A DNA stretch of 64,000 nt from JBEBVQ01 sp964527735 (GCA_964527735.1 CAZGPG010000004.1:124001-188000); one strand, 5' to 3'. Numbered from the stretch's first letter, positions 35,411 through 44,766 are shown. The notes: generated by a model from the letters alone, not told the origin. Translations and numbers: made by a program.

Positions 35411-36391
35411 ATGCAATTCATGCTCAATCCGGCCTTGCCACCCTTGCCGCAACAGATCACTTATGCAGACAGGATACTGCTTACCGGCTCATGCTTTACA
35501 GAGCATATCCATGACCGGCTGGCACAGCATAAATTCCCTGTCCTCGGCAATCCTCACGGGATATTGTTCAACCCGCTGAGTGTGGCCTCCGGTCTCGACA
35601 GTTATATCTCCGGCAAACAATACACCGGAGATGATCTCTTTTACCTGAATGAATTGTGGAACAGCTGGGATCACCATACACGGTTTTCCCACCCCGACAA
35701 ATCACAGGCGTTAGTACTGATCAATCGTTCACAGGAAACTGCTGCGGATTTTATCCGGCAAACCAGTTTCGTGATCATTACACTCGGCTCGGCATTTCAA
35801 TATTATCTAAAAGAAAATGACCGTCCTGTAGCCAATAATCACCGCGCTCCGGCGCAATGGTTTGAAAAACGGCTGTTGGAAACAGCATATATTACAGATA
35901 CGCTCTCACATACTCTGGAAAACCTCTTTCGCCTGAACCCAGGCGTACAGGTTCTGTTTACGATCAGTCCCGTCCGGCATATACGCGACGGCGTGATAGA
36001 CAACAACCGCAGTAAGGCACGGCTGCTCGAAGCCGTGCATACACTATGCACCCGGTATGCACAGGTGCATTATTTCCCTGCGTACGAACTGGTAATAGAT
36101 GTGCTGCGCGATTACCGGTTTTATGATATTGATCTGGTACACCCCAACTATGCTGCCACTTCGTTCGTATGGGAGCAATTTACGGAGCTGTGCCTGTCGC
36201 CGGAAACAAAACCGGTTATGAAAGAAGTGCTTGACATCATAACCGCCCGCAATCACCGTCCCAGGTTCCCGGATACGGAGGCTCACCGGCAGTTCAGAGC
36301 AGATTATGCTGCCAGGATAAGATCACTGACCGTTCACTATCCGTTTCTGAACCTGCAGGAGGAATTGGATTATTTTAATGCTATTTCCTGA
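35411..36391 (+). CDS. GSCFA-domain protein
   Basis: The 326-residue protein carries the GSCFA signature (LLTGSCFTEHI, residues about 23-34). Later blocks include GNPHGILFNPLS, FVIITLGSAFQYY, FTISPVRHIRDG and DIDLVHPNYAA. The GSC and D-x-x-H pattern suggests an SGNH-type hydrolase or acyltransferase fold, but the domain has no established function to my knowledge. There is no signal peptide from the chosen ATG at 35411. The frame continues upstream to 35333 but crosses the promoter and a hairpin, so that extension was not used. Confidence 0.85.
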   Translation: MQFMLNPALPPLPQQITYADRILLTGSCFTEHIHDRLAQHKFPVLGNPHGILFNPLSVASGLDSYISGKQYTGDDLFYLNELWNSWDHHTRFSHPDKSQALVLINRSQETAADFIRQTSFVIITLGSAFQYYLKENDRPVANNHRAPAQWFEKRLLETAYITDTLSHTLENLFRLNPGVQVLFTISPVRHIRDGVIDNNRSKARLLEAVHTLCTRYAQVHYFPAYELVIDVLRDYRFYDIDLVHPNYAATSFVWEQFTELCLSPETKPVMKEVLDIITARNHRPRFPDTEAHRQFRADYAARIRSLTVHYPFLNLQEELDYFNAIS

Positions 36392-36504
36392 ATTTACCAT
36401 CTAATTGGTTTTAATACAAAAACAATTTATTTTAATAAATATTTAAATGGTTCGGGTTACTTTTCCCCTAAACGCGTATAAATACCTAAATAAAAAAGCA
36501 AATC

Positions 36505-36708
36505 ATGAAATTCGTAAAATTTGGCGTTCTTGCCCTGACATTAGGTCTGTTTTTTGCATCCTGCGGTGGTGGTGAAACTACAGAAAACGAAACTGTAATC
36601 GAAGAGACAACTGTTGCTCCGGAAATCGAAGAGCCGATTGCTCCTATCGCTCCGGATACCACAATTTCTCCGGTTGATCCTACCGTTGAGCCCACACCTG
36701 CTCCTTAA
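36505..36708 (+). CDS. small acidic lipoprotein
   Basis: A 67-residue product with a lipoprotein signal (LGLFFASCGGG, Cys20) and a short tail rich in Glu, Thr, Pro and Ile (IEEPIAPIAPD and similar). The mature part has no predicted fold. The gene is flanked by its own intergenic space and a strong terminator about 90 bp downstream, which supports it being a real monocistronic unit. Function unknown. Confidence 0.65.
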   Translation: MKFVKFGVLALTLGLFFASCGGGETTENETVIEETTVAPEIEEPIAPIAPDTTISPVDPTVEPTPAP

Positions 36709-36796
36709 TAACGCAGAGCAGCGATCTGAACCACATATTATGATATGAGGTTTCAGGTTCATTGTATACAGTGTTTATTATTATTTTTCGAAGGAA

Positions 36797-36826
36797 AAAG
36801 GTCGCCCATAAGGCGGCCTTTTTTGT
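36797..36826 (+). terminator. rho-independent terminator
   Basis: Stem AAAGGTCGCC (36797-36806) / GGCGGCCTTT (36812-36821) with one G-T pair, a 5-nt loop and a following T-run. It terminates the small lipoprotein transcript. Confidence 0.8.
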
Positions 36827-36940
36827 TTTTCTTCGATACCGGCGAATATTAATTATTGTTCTGAATCAATCAAAAACAAATATATATAAAATTTGTATGA
36901 ACTTTAGATTGCAATGGGGGTATTACTATAAAGCTGTTTT

Positions 36941-38152
36941 ATGAAACTCATGATCAAATCAATAAAAGTGCAAATATTGCTTCTGGTTGCCTGTTTGACA
37001 TCAGGCGCCGCCCTGCGTGCGCAGACACCCGAAACAGTATACAGTATGGTAAAGGAGATAAAGCCGCGGGAATGGTACGAAGCACAGGCCACAGCCTGGA
37101 AAAAAGTTACAAAGCGTACACCGAAAGATGCTTCGGCCTGGTTTAATTTTTATATGGCTAACCGGATGATGCAAATTTATGACGAGGAGGGAGACGTAAA
37201 TCCAAACCAACGATTTAAAATGCTCAATGGCATCGTAGATCAGATGCAAAAGCATATCCCCGGAAGCTATGAATATCATTATACCCGGTGGTACAATAGC
37301 TTCAACGATCCCGCTGCATTTGTCTCGCTTGAGCAAGCGCACCATATAGACCCCTCTCGTCCTGAACCCTACAGCGGATTGGCAACTCACTATGAATTAA
37401 AAGGCGACACGGAACGGAGGAATGACATCCTGCGCAAATGGTTTATTTCGCAAGACCCTATCCCCGGGCTGCTCCATTACAATTATAATGTACTTATGTC
37501 GCTCGACAAAGATGCCATACTACTTACCGCAGGAGACAACGATACCTACCCCGCCTGGATCCTCCAGGCAGCGCGCGGCATCCGGCCGGATGTACGTGTG
37601 GTCAATATACATATGCTGCTGACGGAAGACTATCGCACACGCGTATTTTCGGAACTGGGCATCGCCGGTCTTCCTCTTGGACCCACACCGGATGCGGCAG
37701 GGCGTCTGGCCTTCCGTCAACAACTCGTAGCACATATGGCTCAAAACAAACAGGGGCGACCGGTATATATTGCAGTGACGGCATCGGGCTCTGCCCAAAC
37801 TGAAACCATACAGGATAAGCTTTACCTCACAGGGCTGGCTTATCGCTACAGTGAACAGAAGATAGACAATATAGCATTGCTGAGAAAAAATTTTGAACAG
37901 CAATTTGTATTGGATTATTTGAAGCAGCCGCTTGCCTATGAGCCTTTTCAGAGCGTCGTGGACCTTGCGAACGGTAATTATATCGTACCGGCAATGAATC
38001 TTTACGAACACTACCGTGCTGCAGGCGAAATGAGAAAAGCTAACGAGCTGAAAACCTTAAGCCTTCGTCTCGGAGAAAAAGCCGGTTTCGGAGATCAGGT
38101 AAACGCTTATTTCGAAAAACAGACGGTACAAGAGCATGGCGCCTCAGAATAA
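36941..38152 (+). CDS. exported TPR-like protein with DUF2723-type C-terminal motif
   Basis: The 403-residue protein has an N-terminal signal (VQILLLVACLTSGAALRA) and helical repeat-like sequence in its first half (WFNFYMANRMM, GLATHYELKGD). The motif LLTAGDNDTYPAWILQAARG, followed by RPDVRVVNIHML, resembles a segment found near the C-terminus of Bacteroidota DUF2723 membrane proteins; the membrane portion of that family is absent. The role is unknown. The stop overlaps the sigma-factor start by 17 bp, so it is probably the first gene of a three-gene operon with the sigma and anti-sigma genes. It might then be a target or an accessory of that signalling pair. Confidence 0.65.
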   Translation: MKLMIKSIKVQILLLVACLTSGAALRAQTPETVYSMVKEIKPREWYEAQATAWKKVTKRTPKDASAWFNFYMANRMMQIYDEEGDVNPNQRFKMLNGIVDQMQKHIPGSYEYHYTRWYNSFNDPAAFVSLEQAHHIDPSRPEPYSGLATHYELKGDTERRNDILRKWFISQDPIPGLLHYNYNVLMSLDKDAILLTAGDNDTYPAWILQAARGIRPDVRVVNIHMLLTEDYRTRVFSELGIAGLPLGPTPDAAGRLAFRQQLVAHMAQNKQGRPVYIAVTASGSAQTETIQDKLYLTGLAYRYSEQKIDNIALLRKNFEQQFVLDYLKQPLAYEPFQSVVDLANGNYIVPAMNLYEHYRAAGEMRKANELKTLSLRLGEKAGFGDQVNAYFEKQTVQEHGASE

Positions 38153-38720
38153 CAACGGTCCGGCAACAGAGCCATCCGACGAAGCACTGATGTTGTTGGT
38201 GCAGAAAGGTAACGAGCCTGCATTTAATGCCTTGTATAAAAGGTATGCTGCCCGGCTCTATGCCTTTCTTATAAAAATGCTTGGACATGACACCGAAAGA
38301 GCGCAGGATATGCTGCAGGATATCTTCCTGCTGATCGCCGAACACCCGGAGAAATTCAATCCTGAGAAATCGTTCTACGCCTGGGTCTTCACCATAGCAG
38401 CTAACCGCTGCCGGAATGAATACCGCAATCAGCATACCCGGCAGGATATATTGCAATCGCTGGGTATAATCAGCGAAACCGTGTCGGCATCTGTGTATAC
38501 AAATCACGACCTGCAACAGTTCCGTAAACGGCTGTACGAACTGATGGACGCCATGAGCGAAGCATCCCGTTTATTATGGCTGCTCCGCTTTCAGCAGGAT
38601 CTGCCGGTCAGCAGGATCGCACAGATCATGGGACTGCCGGAAGGCACGGTAAAATCGAGATTATATTACCTGGTGAAAGAGTTATCCGGGAAATTAAAAA
38701 TTTATCATCCCTACAAATGA
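38136..38720 (+). CDS. ECF RNA polymerase sigma factor
   Basis: The 194-residue sigma-70-family protein has region 2 (ALYKRYAARLYAFL, then YAWVFTIAANRCRNEYR) and region 4 (SRLLWLLRFQQDLPVSRIAQ, MGLPEGTVKSRLYYLVKEL), and lacks regions 1 and 3, as in ECF factors. It directs core RNA polymerase to a specific promoter set. It overlaps the preceding TPR-like gene by 17 bp and the following gene by 4 bp (ATGA), so the three are translationally coupled. The next gene has the shape of its anti-sigma factor. Confidence 0.92.
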   Translation: MAPQNNNGPATEPSDEALMLLVQKGNEPAFNALYKRYAARLYAFLIKMLGHDTERAQDMLQDIFLLIAEHPEKFNPEKSFYAWVFTIAANRCRNEYRNQHTRQDILQSLGIISETVSASVYTNHDLQQFRKRLYELMDAMSEASRLLWLLRFQQDLPVSRIAQIMGLPEGTVKSRLYYLVKELSGKLKIYHPYK

Positions 38721-39358
38721 ATGATATGGATCAATTGCATGAACTGCCCGACGAACTGTTCGGGTTGATGGGAAAGAAAAAATTCCATGAACTGGATATA
38801 CGGCAACAAGAGATGATACTGCAATGGTTTTCGGAAGATGAGTTTAACCGTGCAGCATTGCTGATACAGGAAACGGAAGCAGTTTTCCGCGCAGATGAGA
38901 CGTTGCTTACACCAGACCCGGCGCTTGCAGCCTTATTGTCTGCCCGGATGCGCAGTAAACATCGTAAACCGCTGTTGATGCGACTGATCCCAATCTGGCA
39001 GGCGGCCGCCATGTTATTGCTCGCAATGGGGCTGGGGTACATGGTAATACATACACCGCCTCAACAAACGCTTGCATTGCAGGATACCGTGTACATCACG
39101 CGGGATGTCCCCGTAGCGCACACCATACGCGACACCGTCTATGTGCAGCAGCAGACACATCAATCACCTGTGACTCGGGAACAACCTACTCCGCAATCGC
39201 CGCCATCAGCAGAAGCTTTTTATGCTGCCGGCAATGCCGAAGTTTATCCTCTTCATGTACTGGAAGTAAGTGAAATGTCCGGCGCACACAATACCGCTTC
39301 TGTAAACACTATGGCCGAAGATCCACTGGCGCAGACATTCGGATTCCAGCGTTTCTGA
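38717..39358 (+). CDS. probable anti-sigma factor, single-pass membrane protein
   Basis: The 213-residue protein has a cytoplasmic N-terminal region of about 90 residues, one membrane helix (WQAAAMLLLAMGLGYMVI, about 95-113) and a Pro/Gln-rich periplasmic tail. This layout and the ATGA overlap with the sigma gene support an anti-sigma role; no classical zinc-binding HxxxCxxC motif is present. The ATG at 38717 was chosen because it uses the overlap; the open frame upstream to 38576 is a shadow of the sigma gene. The periplasmic tail would sense the signal. Confidence 0.75.
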   Translation: MNDMDQLHELPDELFGLMGKKKFHELDIRQQEMILQWFSEDEFNRAALLIQETEAVFRADETLLTPDPALAALLSARMRSKHRKPLLMRLIPIWQAAAMLLLAMGLGYMVIHTPPQQTLALQDTVYITRDVPVAHTIRDTVYVQQQTHQSPVTREQPTPQSPPSAEAFYAAGNAEVYPLHVLEVSEMSGAHNTASVNTMAEDPLAQTFGFQRF

Positions 39359-39413
39359 ACCGGCAAACACTGGTTGAGGAATGCAGCCATGAAATATCTG
39401 ATGCCCATTTTAA

Positions 39414-39477
39414 CCGGACGATACCGTATTTTTACCCTGTCCGGGCGTCTTCGGGCAAAACGGTATCCGGATATTTT
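39414..39477 (+). terminator. large imperfect hairpin followed by T-run
   Basis: CCGGA-CG-ATACCGT (39414-39427) pairs with ACGGTATCCGG (39460-39470) with a 2-nt bulge. An inner CCGGGCG-like hairpin lies inside, and ATATTTTT follows. It lies downstream of the sigma/anti-sigma operon and just upstream of the carbonic anhydrase gene, so an attenuator role is also possible. Confidence 0.55.
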
Positions 39478-39501
39478 TCATGTTCAACCCAAACAAAACA
39501 T

Positions 39502-40023
39502 ATGACTCAATCTGCTCTTATACTGCCGGTAAAGAATGTCTATCCCCAAATCCCGGACGATTGCTTCCTGGCGCCTAATGCCACTATTGCCGGCGATGTG
39601 ATCATGGGCACGGAATGCAGCGTATGGTTCAATGCCGTGATACGCGGCGATGTAAACAGCATCCGGATGGGGAATAAAGTGAATGTACAGGACGGCGCCT
39701 GTATTCATTGCACCTATCAGAAGACAAAAACAATAATCGGGAATAATGTCTCGATCGGTCATCATGCGATTGTACATGGCTGTACCATAGCAGACAATGT
39801 GCTGATCGGGATGGGCGCCATCATCATGGACGGAGTACGTATCGGTACCAACAGCATTATTGCTGCCGGAGCCGTGGTGCTGGAAGATACCGATGTGCCG
39901 GCAGGGAGCATTTATGCCGGAGTACCAGCCAAAAAGGTAAAAGACATCAGTCAGGAACTGCTCCAGGGCGAAGTAGAGCGGATAGCAAATAATTATGTCA
40001 TGTACAGCAGTTGGTTTAAATGA
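39502..40023 (+). CDS. gamma-carbonic-anhydrase-like left-handed beta-helix protein
   Basis: The 173-residue protein consists of hexapeptide repeats forming a left-handed beta-helix, then a C-terminal helix. His69 (GACIHC), His87 and His92 (SIGHHAIVHGC) match the three zinc/iron ligands of gamma-carbonic anhydrases, which interconvert CO2 and bicarbonate as trimers. Short family members (YrdA/PaaY type) have sometimes shown little hydratase activity, so enzymatic function is likely but unproven. It is a single gene downstream of a hairpin. Confidence 0.88.
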   Translation: MTQSALILPVKNVYPQIPDDCFLAPNATIAGDVIMGTECSVWFNAVIRGDVNSIRMGNKVNVQDGACIHCTYQKTKTIIGNNVSIGHHAIVHGCTIADNVLIGMGAIIMDGVRIGTNSIIAAGAVVLEDTDVPAGSIYAGVPAKKVKDISQELLQGEVERIANNYVMYSSWFK

Positions 40024-40122
40024 ATTAAATATACTTATTCTGATATTAAAATTCAGCTATACAAAACATGTTCAAAACGAATGAAACACATTCGCCTGTT
40101 ATCAAAAAAATACGATTGCCTG

Positions 40123-40153
40123 TTGTATATCAGTATAATTGCCCCTACTTTTG
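40123..40153 (+). promoter_or_regulatory. Bacteroidota-type promoter
   Basis: TTG at 40123-40125, a 20-nt spacer, and TACTTTTG at 40146-40153 match the TTG / TAnnTTTG consensus well, 28 nt upstream of the barrel-protein ATG. This is the clearest promoter in the window. Confidence 0.7.
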
Positions 40154-40180
40154 TCTGGTAAATCTCAAACACACAACGAT

Positions 40181-40837
40181 ATGAAAAAAGCAATTCTTTT
40201 CCTGCTGGCAGCCGGCGGCTTTGCCGGTGCACAGGCACAATATGCAGCTCCTCAGGCAGGAAGTATTCTCGCTTATGGTGACGCAGGTTTTTCTACTGTT
40301 ACCGAATTTAATAAAGACAAATCGCTGTCATGGAATGTCTCTCCCGGTATAGGTTACCAGTTTAATAACAACATGACAGCAGGTCTGAATATAAGCTGGT
40401 CGCAACTATCCACACAAGCATCCGGCACACCCGATCCTACTGTGATAAACAGGTATAACGCCGGTGTATTCTTCCGTTATACACATCCGATCAGCAATAT
40501 CTTTTTTGCTTTTGCACAGTTCAACGGCGGTTATACGGGCACATACACTACGTTGGGCGGAGCGCCTGCTTTTGCAAAAGGTAACGGATATTATGGCAAT
40601 ATCACCCCCGCAATCGGGGTGCATGTCGGTAAAGGATTTGCACTCAACTTTGCTTTCGGCCATATTGGGTATCACGCTGAAACAATGGACGTCGTGGGCT
40701 CTCCGACACGTTCCGGCTTTGACTTTACCTTTGGCCAGCAGTTCAATATCGGCGTTTCCAAAAACTTCAGTTGCCGGAAAAGCTCTTCCCGCGAACCAAT
40801 GGGCGAGCTTCGCAATCTGAATATAGACGAAGATTAA
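40181..40837 (+). CDS. outer-membrane beta-barrel protein
   Basis: The 218-residue protein has a signal peptide (MKKAILFLLAAGGFAGAQA) and then alternating hydrophobic strands separated by glycine/asparagine turns (GIGYQFNNNMTAGLNISW, FRYTHPISNIFFAFAQF, GVHVGKGFALNFAFGHIGY, FDFTFGQQFNIGVSKNF). This fits an eight-stranded OmpW/outer-membrane-beta-barrel domain. A 23-residue polar tail follows the last strand, which is unusual. Start 40181 was preferred because of the signal peptide and the well-placed promoter. The transcript ends at a strong terminator. Ligand or role unknown. Confidence 0.8.
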   Translation: MKKAILFLLAAGGFAGAQAQYAAPQAGSILAYGDAGFSTVTEFNKDKSLSWNVSPGIGYQFNNNMTAGLNISWSQLSTQASGTPDPTVINRYNAGVFFRYTHPISNIFFAFAQFNGGYTGTYTTLGGAPAFAKGNGYYGNITPAIGVHVGKGFALNFAFGHIGYHAETMDVVGSPTRSGFDFTFGQQFNIGVSKNFSCRKSSSREPMGELRNLNIDED

Positions 40838-40845
40838 TTCATCGG

Positions 40846-40895
40846 TAGCAAGTCATAAATAGCAGGCAACAAGTATTACGTTATAACAGCTTGCT
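40846..40895. repeat. GTAGCAAG / CTTGCTAC inverted repeat
   Basis: GTAGCAAG (40846-40853) and CTTGCTAC (40888-40895) enclose a degenerate, partly repeated sequence of AGCAAG/ATAA units. Lies between the barrel gene stop and its terminator. Confidence 0.45.
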
Positions 40896-40928
40896 ACTTA
40901 TAACTAATGAACTTATTATTAATAACCG

Positions 40929-40962
40929 AAAAGGGTGGCTATTGTATAGCCACCCTTTTTTT
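40929..40962 (+). terminator. rho-independent terminator
   Basis: AAAAGGGTGGCTAT (40929-40942) / ATAGCCACCCTTTT (40946-40959) is a perfect 14-bp stem with a 3-nt loop and a T-run. It ends the barrel-protein transcript and shows that the open frame running upstream of the histidine kinase ATG is not coding. Confidence 0.9.
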
Positions 40963-40990
40963 ATATATTGTGTGGCTGGCACCAGAAAGT

Positions 40991-42772
40991 ATGATCAACA
41001 GCATACGGAAAATTACAAGTATTACTGCCTATATCCTGCTTACAGGAGCTGCATCGTATGCACAGACGGCACAGGATCTGCTGGATTCCGCAAACCGGTA
41101 TAAAGGAAGTAATTTCAGCAAGGCAGCTTCTTTTGCAGAGAAAGCATATCATCTTGCAATCAGCGGATCAGATACAGTAACAGCAGCTAAAGCAAGCTTT
41201 ACGGCAGGTTACGGCAACTATCTGGACGGTAATCATGATGCAGCGCTGGAATGGTTTCTGCGCGCAGAAAACCTGTACACTGCACTGGATGATGATGTGC
41301 AGCTTGCAGCTACTTATAATGAAATGATTGTGTTTTATTCAAAGCACAAAAAATTTGAGGCCGGCGATTCTGTAAGTGTCAAAGCAATCAGGATAGCGAC
41401 CCGGATAGAGGATACGCCCCTGTTGGCCAATGCACATAACAACCGGGGGCTGCTCATGTACCGCCGTGGCATGTACGACAGTGCGCTGGTCAATCTCAAA
41501 AAAGCATATCATCTGCATCAGCACCTGAATGACCGGGTTGGTATGTCGTATGGATTGGATTACATGGCCTCAGTGTATGCGGAGACCGGTGAATACGACA
41601 AAGCCCTGGATTACCTGAAGCAAAGCAGGGAGTTGAAAAAAGAAGCGAATGATAAAATGGGCGAAGCGATCATCACCAACAATATCGGCGAAGCTTTGCT
41701 GCAACAGGGTGATCACGCAACTGCGCTGAGCTACTTCCGGAACGCGAGAAAAATGGCAGGCGATTTGAGTTTCAGCGACCTCGAAGCCCATACCTGGCAA
41801 ATGGAAGCATCGGCGCTGGAGCGGAAAAAGGATTTTCCGGGAGCCTATACGGCTATAAAAAAATACCAGGAAATACATAGTCAGATCCTCAATGAAAAGC
41901 GCATTAAAGCCATTGAGGATTTGCAGACTAAATATGAAACGGATAAAAAAGCGCAGGAAAACATCTTATTGCAGCAAAAGAACCAGGTACAGGCGCTCAA
42001 ACTGGCACAACGAAAAACAGCCATCATTACCCTCGCTCTTATTTCTATGCTCATTGCAGGTATTTCTTACCTGCTGTATAACCGGTACCGGCTGAAACAA
42101 CAATCAAGAATGAAGACCGCGCTGATGGAACAGCAGGAATTGCGCGCACGCGCCGTTATGGATGCCGAAGAGCACGAACGTCAGCGACTGGCACGCGAGC
42201 TGCACGACGGGGTAGGACAGATGCTGGCAGCAACCCGGCGCAGCATACAGATCTCCGGCAGCGACCCGGACGGGCATATTACCGGCCGCACAACAGAAAC
42301 ACTTTCCCTGATGGACGAATCCATACGCGAAGTACGGCAACTCTCCCATAGCATGATGCCTCCATCGTTACGCAACAAGGAACTGGCTGAAGCGCTGGCA
42401 GAGCTGACGGAGCGAACCCGCCATGCCACAGATCTCGAAATCCGCACCGACTGGGTGGACATGAGTCATCTCGTACTGGATACCACCCAGACGCTGATGC
42501 TATACCGCGCAATACAGGAAATTTTCAGCAACATCATCCGCCATGCAGCAGCAACTATGGTGCAGTTTGAAATGGTAAACCATCATTCCGAACTAAACAT
42601 CATCATATACGATAACGGCAAGGGATTTGATACTGCTTCCGCTGCCGAAGGACTGGGGCTGAAGAATATTCGCTCACGTATTGCTTACCTGGGCGGCACA
42701 CTCGAATTGGACTCCTATCCCGGCAAAGGCACAACCTATATTATTGACCTGCCCCTGCAGGTAAATGCATAA
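40991..42772 (+). CDS. TPR sensor histidine kinase, HisKA_3 class
   Basis: The 593-residue kinase has a signal peptide (cleavage near SYAQ) and a periplasmic tetratricopeptide region (about 25-310; repeats such as DKALDYLKQSRELKKEAND and GEALLQQGDHATALSYFRNA). A coiled segment leads to a membrane helix (about 343-363). The phospho-acceptor His lies in LARELHDGVGQML (about 400), and an HATPase domain ends the protein (IQEIFSNIIRHAAA, DNGKGFD, GLGLKNIRSR). This class usually partners LuxR-type regulators. None is adjacent, but one is found at 54668-55324 on the far side of cassette B. It converges with cargo 3 of cassette B. Confidence 0.9.
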   Translation: MINSIRKITSITAYILLTGAASYAQTAQDLLDSANRYKGSNFSKAASFAEKAYHLAISGSDTVTAAKASFTAGYGNYLDGNHDAALEWFLRAENLYTALDDDVQLAATYNEMIVFYSKHKKFEAGDSVSVKAIRIATRIEDTPLLANAHNNRGLLMYRRGMYDSALVNLKKAYHLHQHLNDRVGMSYGLDYMASVYAETGEYDKALDYLKQSRELKKEANDKMGEAIITNNIGEALLQQGDHATALSYFRNARKMAGDLSFSDLEAHTWQMEASALERKKDFPGAYTAIKKYQEIHSQILNEKRIKAIEDLQTKYETDKKAQENILLQQKNQVQALKLAQRKTAIITLALISMLIAGISYLLYNRYRLKQQSRMKTALMEQQELRARAVMDAEEHERQRLARELHDGVGQMLAATRRSIQISGSDPDGHITGRTTETLSLMDESIREVRQLSHSMMPPSLRNKELAEALAELTERTRHATDLEIRTDWVDMSHLVLDTTQTLMLYRAIQEIFSNIIRHAAATMVQFEMVNHHSELNIIIYDNGKGFDTASAAEGLGLKNIRSRIAYLGGTLELDSYPGKGTTYIIDLPLQVNA

Positions 42773-42825
42773 ACATAGTTCAGCCTTTCAGGAATTGAGT
42801 AGCAACAATATCGCATCCCGGAAGA

Positions 42826-44766
42826 TTATTGCTGCCGGGTGATCTTGTATGATTGCCGGGTACCGTCGGCAAACTCCAGTATTACCAGATAAATTCCATC
42901 CTGCAGCGAGGCCAGATCAAAGACCAGCTTATCTCCGTCGCTCTTGCTCCAGGAAGCTTTAGCCCGACACCCGGTTACATCAAAAACACCTGCCTCCCGG
43001 ACTCGTTCCGCAACGCCCTTGCCTTGTACGATAACATACTGTGCGGTGGGATTAGGAAACACCTTCAATTCGCTATCCCCATCTGCTGCATCCGGAATAC
43101 CGGTAGGGAAGCTGTTGATGTATACGATCTGGTTGGCGGGCGGATTGACGACGGCTTTCCGCGTACCGTTCCGGTCGGGCCACTGCACGACAATCGAATC
43201 TATTGCCGTCACATCCCCCAGACCAAAATTCAGCAAAAACGGTTGTTGTCCCATGTGCATCCCGCGACCAGCCATGATCTCACGCATCTGCATCTTTCCT
43301 CCGCCGTAATAAACATAAATACGGCTTCCGATACCGTCCCTGTTGATCCCGCTACCTACATGGGGCAGTAATCTGACCGCCACCCAGTTGTTATCCTGGC
43401 CAATGTTGTTGCGCCAGATATTGAAATAAACACTCCCTGCCGCAAGGATGGCCAGATCATCATCTCCGTCCAGATCAAAATCAAACGGCTCTACCGCGGA
43501 AGAACCTTTCATATCCGATACTACCAGACCTAAGGCATGTGTGATATCTTCGAATGAGTGATCTTCTTTTTGCTTCCAGAAGTAAGTACGGTCTGTAGCC
43601 GGTGCGTAACTTGCCTGGGTCATCACCAGATCCTTCAGTCCATCATTATCAAAATCCAAAAATGCACCATCGTAATCACCGCGATGAGCAGACGCCGGCG
43701 CAAACACGGGCAGCAGATCTTCTTTTATATCGAAGGCATAGTTAGCAGACGGGCCTTTATTAATGGCAATCGTGGAGCGAAACTGGCCGGGGAGATTACC
43801 ACCATGCACTACCGAGATAAAAGCATCCATATAGCCGTCATTGTTTACATCTTCGGGGGTTACGGTAAATACACACGCACGCTGCCCGGCGCCCATGCGG
43901 TACAGATCGTATCCAACCGACGAAGCAACATTAGTAAAACCGGCGCCACCATCGTTGCGCAATACCATACCGGATGTACGGCAATAAGGGGCGGTAAGGA
44001 TATCAGGATAACCGTCGTTGTTCCAGTCCGTCGCTGCAGCGCTGTACATAGGCTCCTTGTAATTATTAATGCCGCTGGCCGACGTCATGTCGGTAAATGT
44101 CCCATCTCCGTTGCCTTTCATCAAACGCCCGTGATCAAAGACATTATTCGTATAATCCTTAAACCACGGTGCTATGAACAGATCGAGATTACCGTCACGA
44201 TCATAATCCAGCGCCGTCAATGTCCTTACATTGACCAGATCCAGGTTCTGCAGGCCGTTATCCGATACCCAGTTAAAGTTGCCCGTACCATCGCCCAGGA
44301 ATACCTGACAGCGGTCACCGGGTAAAGTATATTGCTCTATCTTATAATAGAAATTGCCCGTCACCAGATCGAGGTTGCCGTCATTGTTAAAATCAGCCAG
44401 GGTAAAACAGTTGGCGTGGTTACCCGTATCAGGCGGTACCGCATTTACCTGTTTCTGAGACGTAATATCTATGAACTTCCGGCCGGTGGTATTAGTTGAC
44501 TGCTCATCCGCTACATTCAGCCATATTCTGAACGGCTTACGCACTGTATATACATTCGTTCCTGCCGGTATATCCAGCATCAGGATATCGGGATAATTAT
44601 CATTATTTATGTCTGCGATACTGAATGTATATGCATTAGGAACATTCCAGCCAATCTCGTTATTTACTTTGGTAAACCAACCCGGCGCCGGACTCTGGGC
44701 CAGTGAACCTAAGGCAATACACAGCCCGGCCGCAATTGCGGCTATTTCTTTTCTGATCTGTTTCAT
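42826..44766 (-). CDS. FG-GAP/VCBS and ASPIC-UnbV protein with T9SS type A signal (cassette B, cargo 3)
   Basis: The 646-residue secreted protein is a close paralogue of 14690-16618 along its whole length. It has a signal peptide (cleavage near SLAQ), FG-GAP calcium-loop motifs (ADINNDNYPDI, ADFNNDGNLDLV, DWNNDGYPDI, DVNNDGYMDAF, DFDNDGLKDL), an ASPIC/UnbV-type region (NRDGIGSRIYVYYG, VVQWPDRNG) and a type A sorting domain (LKVFPNPTAQYVIVQG). Invariant stretches such as GTFTD, TAPYCRT, VVHGG and MAGRGMH are shared by the pair. It is last in the minus-strand run, 51 bp after cargo 2. Confidence 0.88.
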   Translation of the reverse strand: MKQIRKEIAAIAAGLCIALGSLAQSPAPGWFTKVNNEIGWNVPNAYTFSIADINNDNYPDILMLDIPAGTNVYTVRKPFRIWLNVADEQSTNTTGRKFIDITSQKQVNAVPPDTGNHANCFTLADFNNDGNLDLVTGNFYYKIEQYTLPGDRCQVFLGDGTGNFNWVSDNGLQNLDLVNVRTLTALDYDRDGNLDLFIAPWFKDYTNNVFDHGRLMKGNGDGTFTDMTSASGINNYKEPMYSAAATDWNNDGYPDILTAPYCRTSGMVLRNDGGAGFTNVASSVGYDLYRMGAGQRACVFTVTPEDVNNDGYMDAFISVVHGGNLPGQFRSTIAINKGPSANYAFDIKEDLLPVFAPASAHRGDYDGAFLDFDNDGLKDLVMTQASYAPATDRTYFWKQKEDHSFEDITHALGLVVSDMKGSSAVEPFDFDLDGDDDLAILAAGSVYFNIWRNNIGQDNNWVAVRLLPHVGSGINRDGIGSRIYVYYGGGKMQMREIMAGRGMHMGQQPFLLNFGLGDVTAIDSIVVQWPDRNGTRKAVVNPPANQIVYINSFPTGIPDAADGDSELKVFPNPTAQYVIVQGKGVAERVREAGVFDVTGCRAKASWSKSDGDKLVFDLASLQDGIYLVILEFADGTRQSYKITRQQ

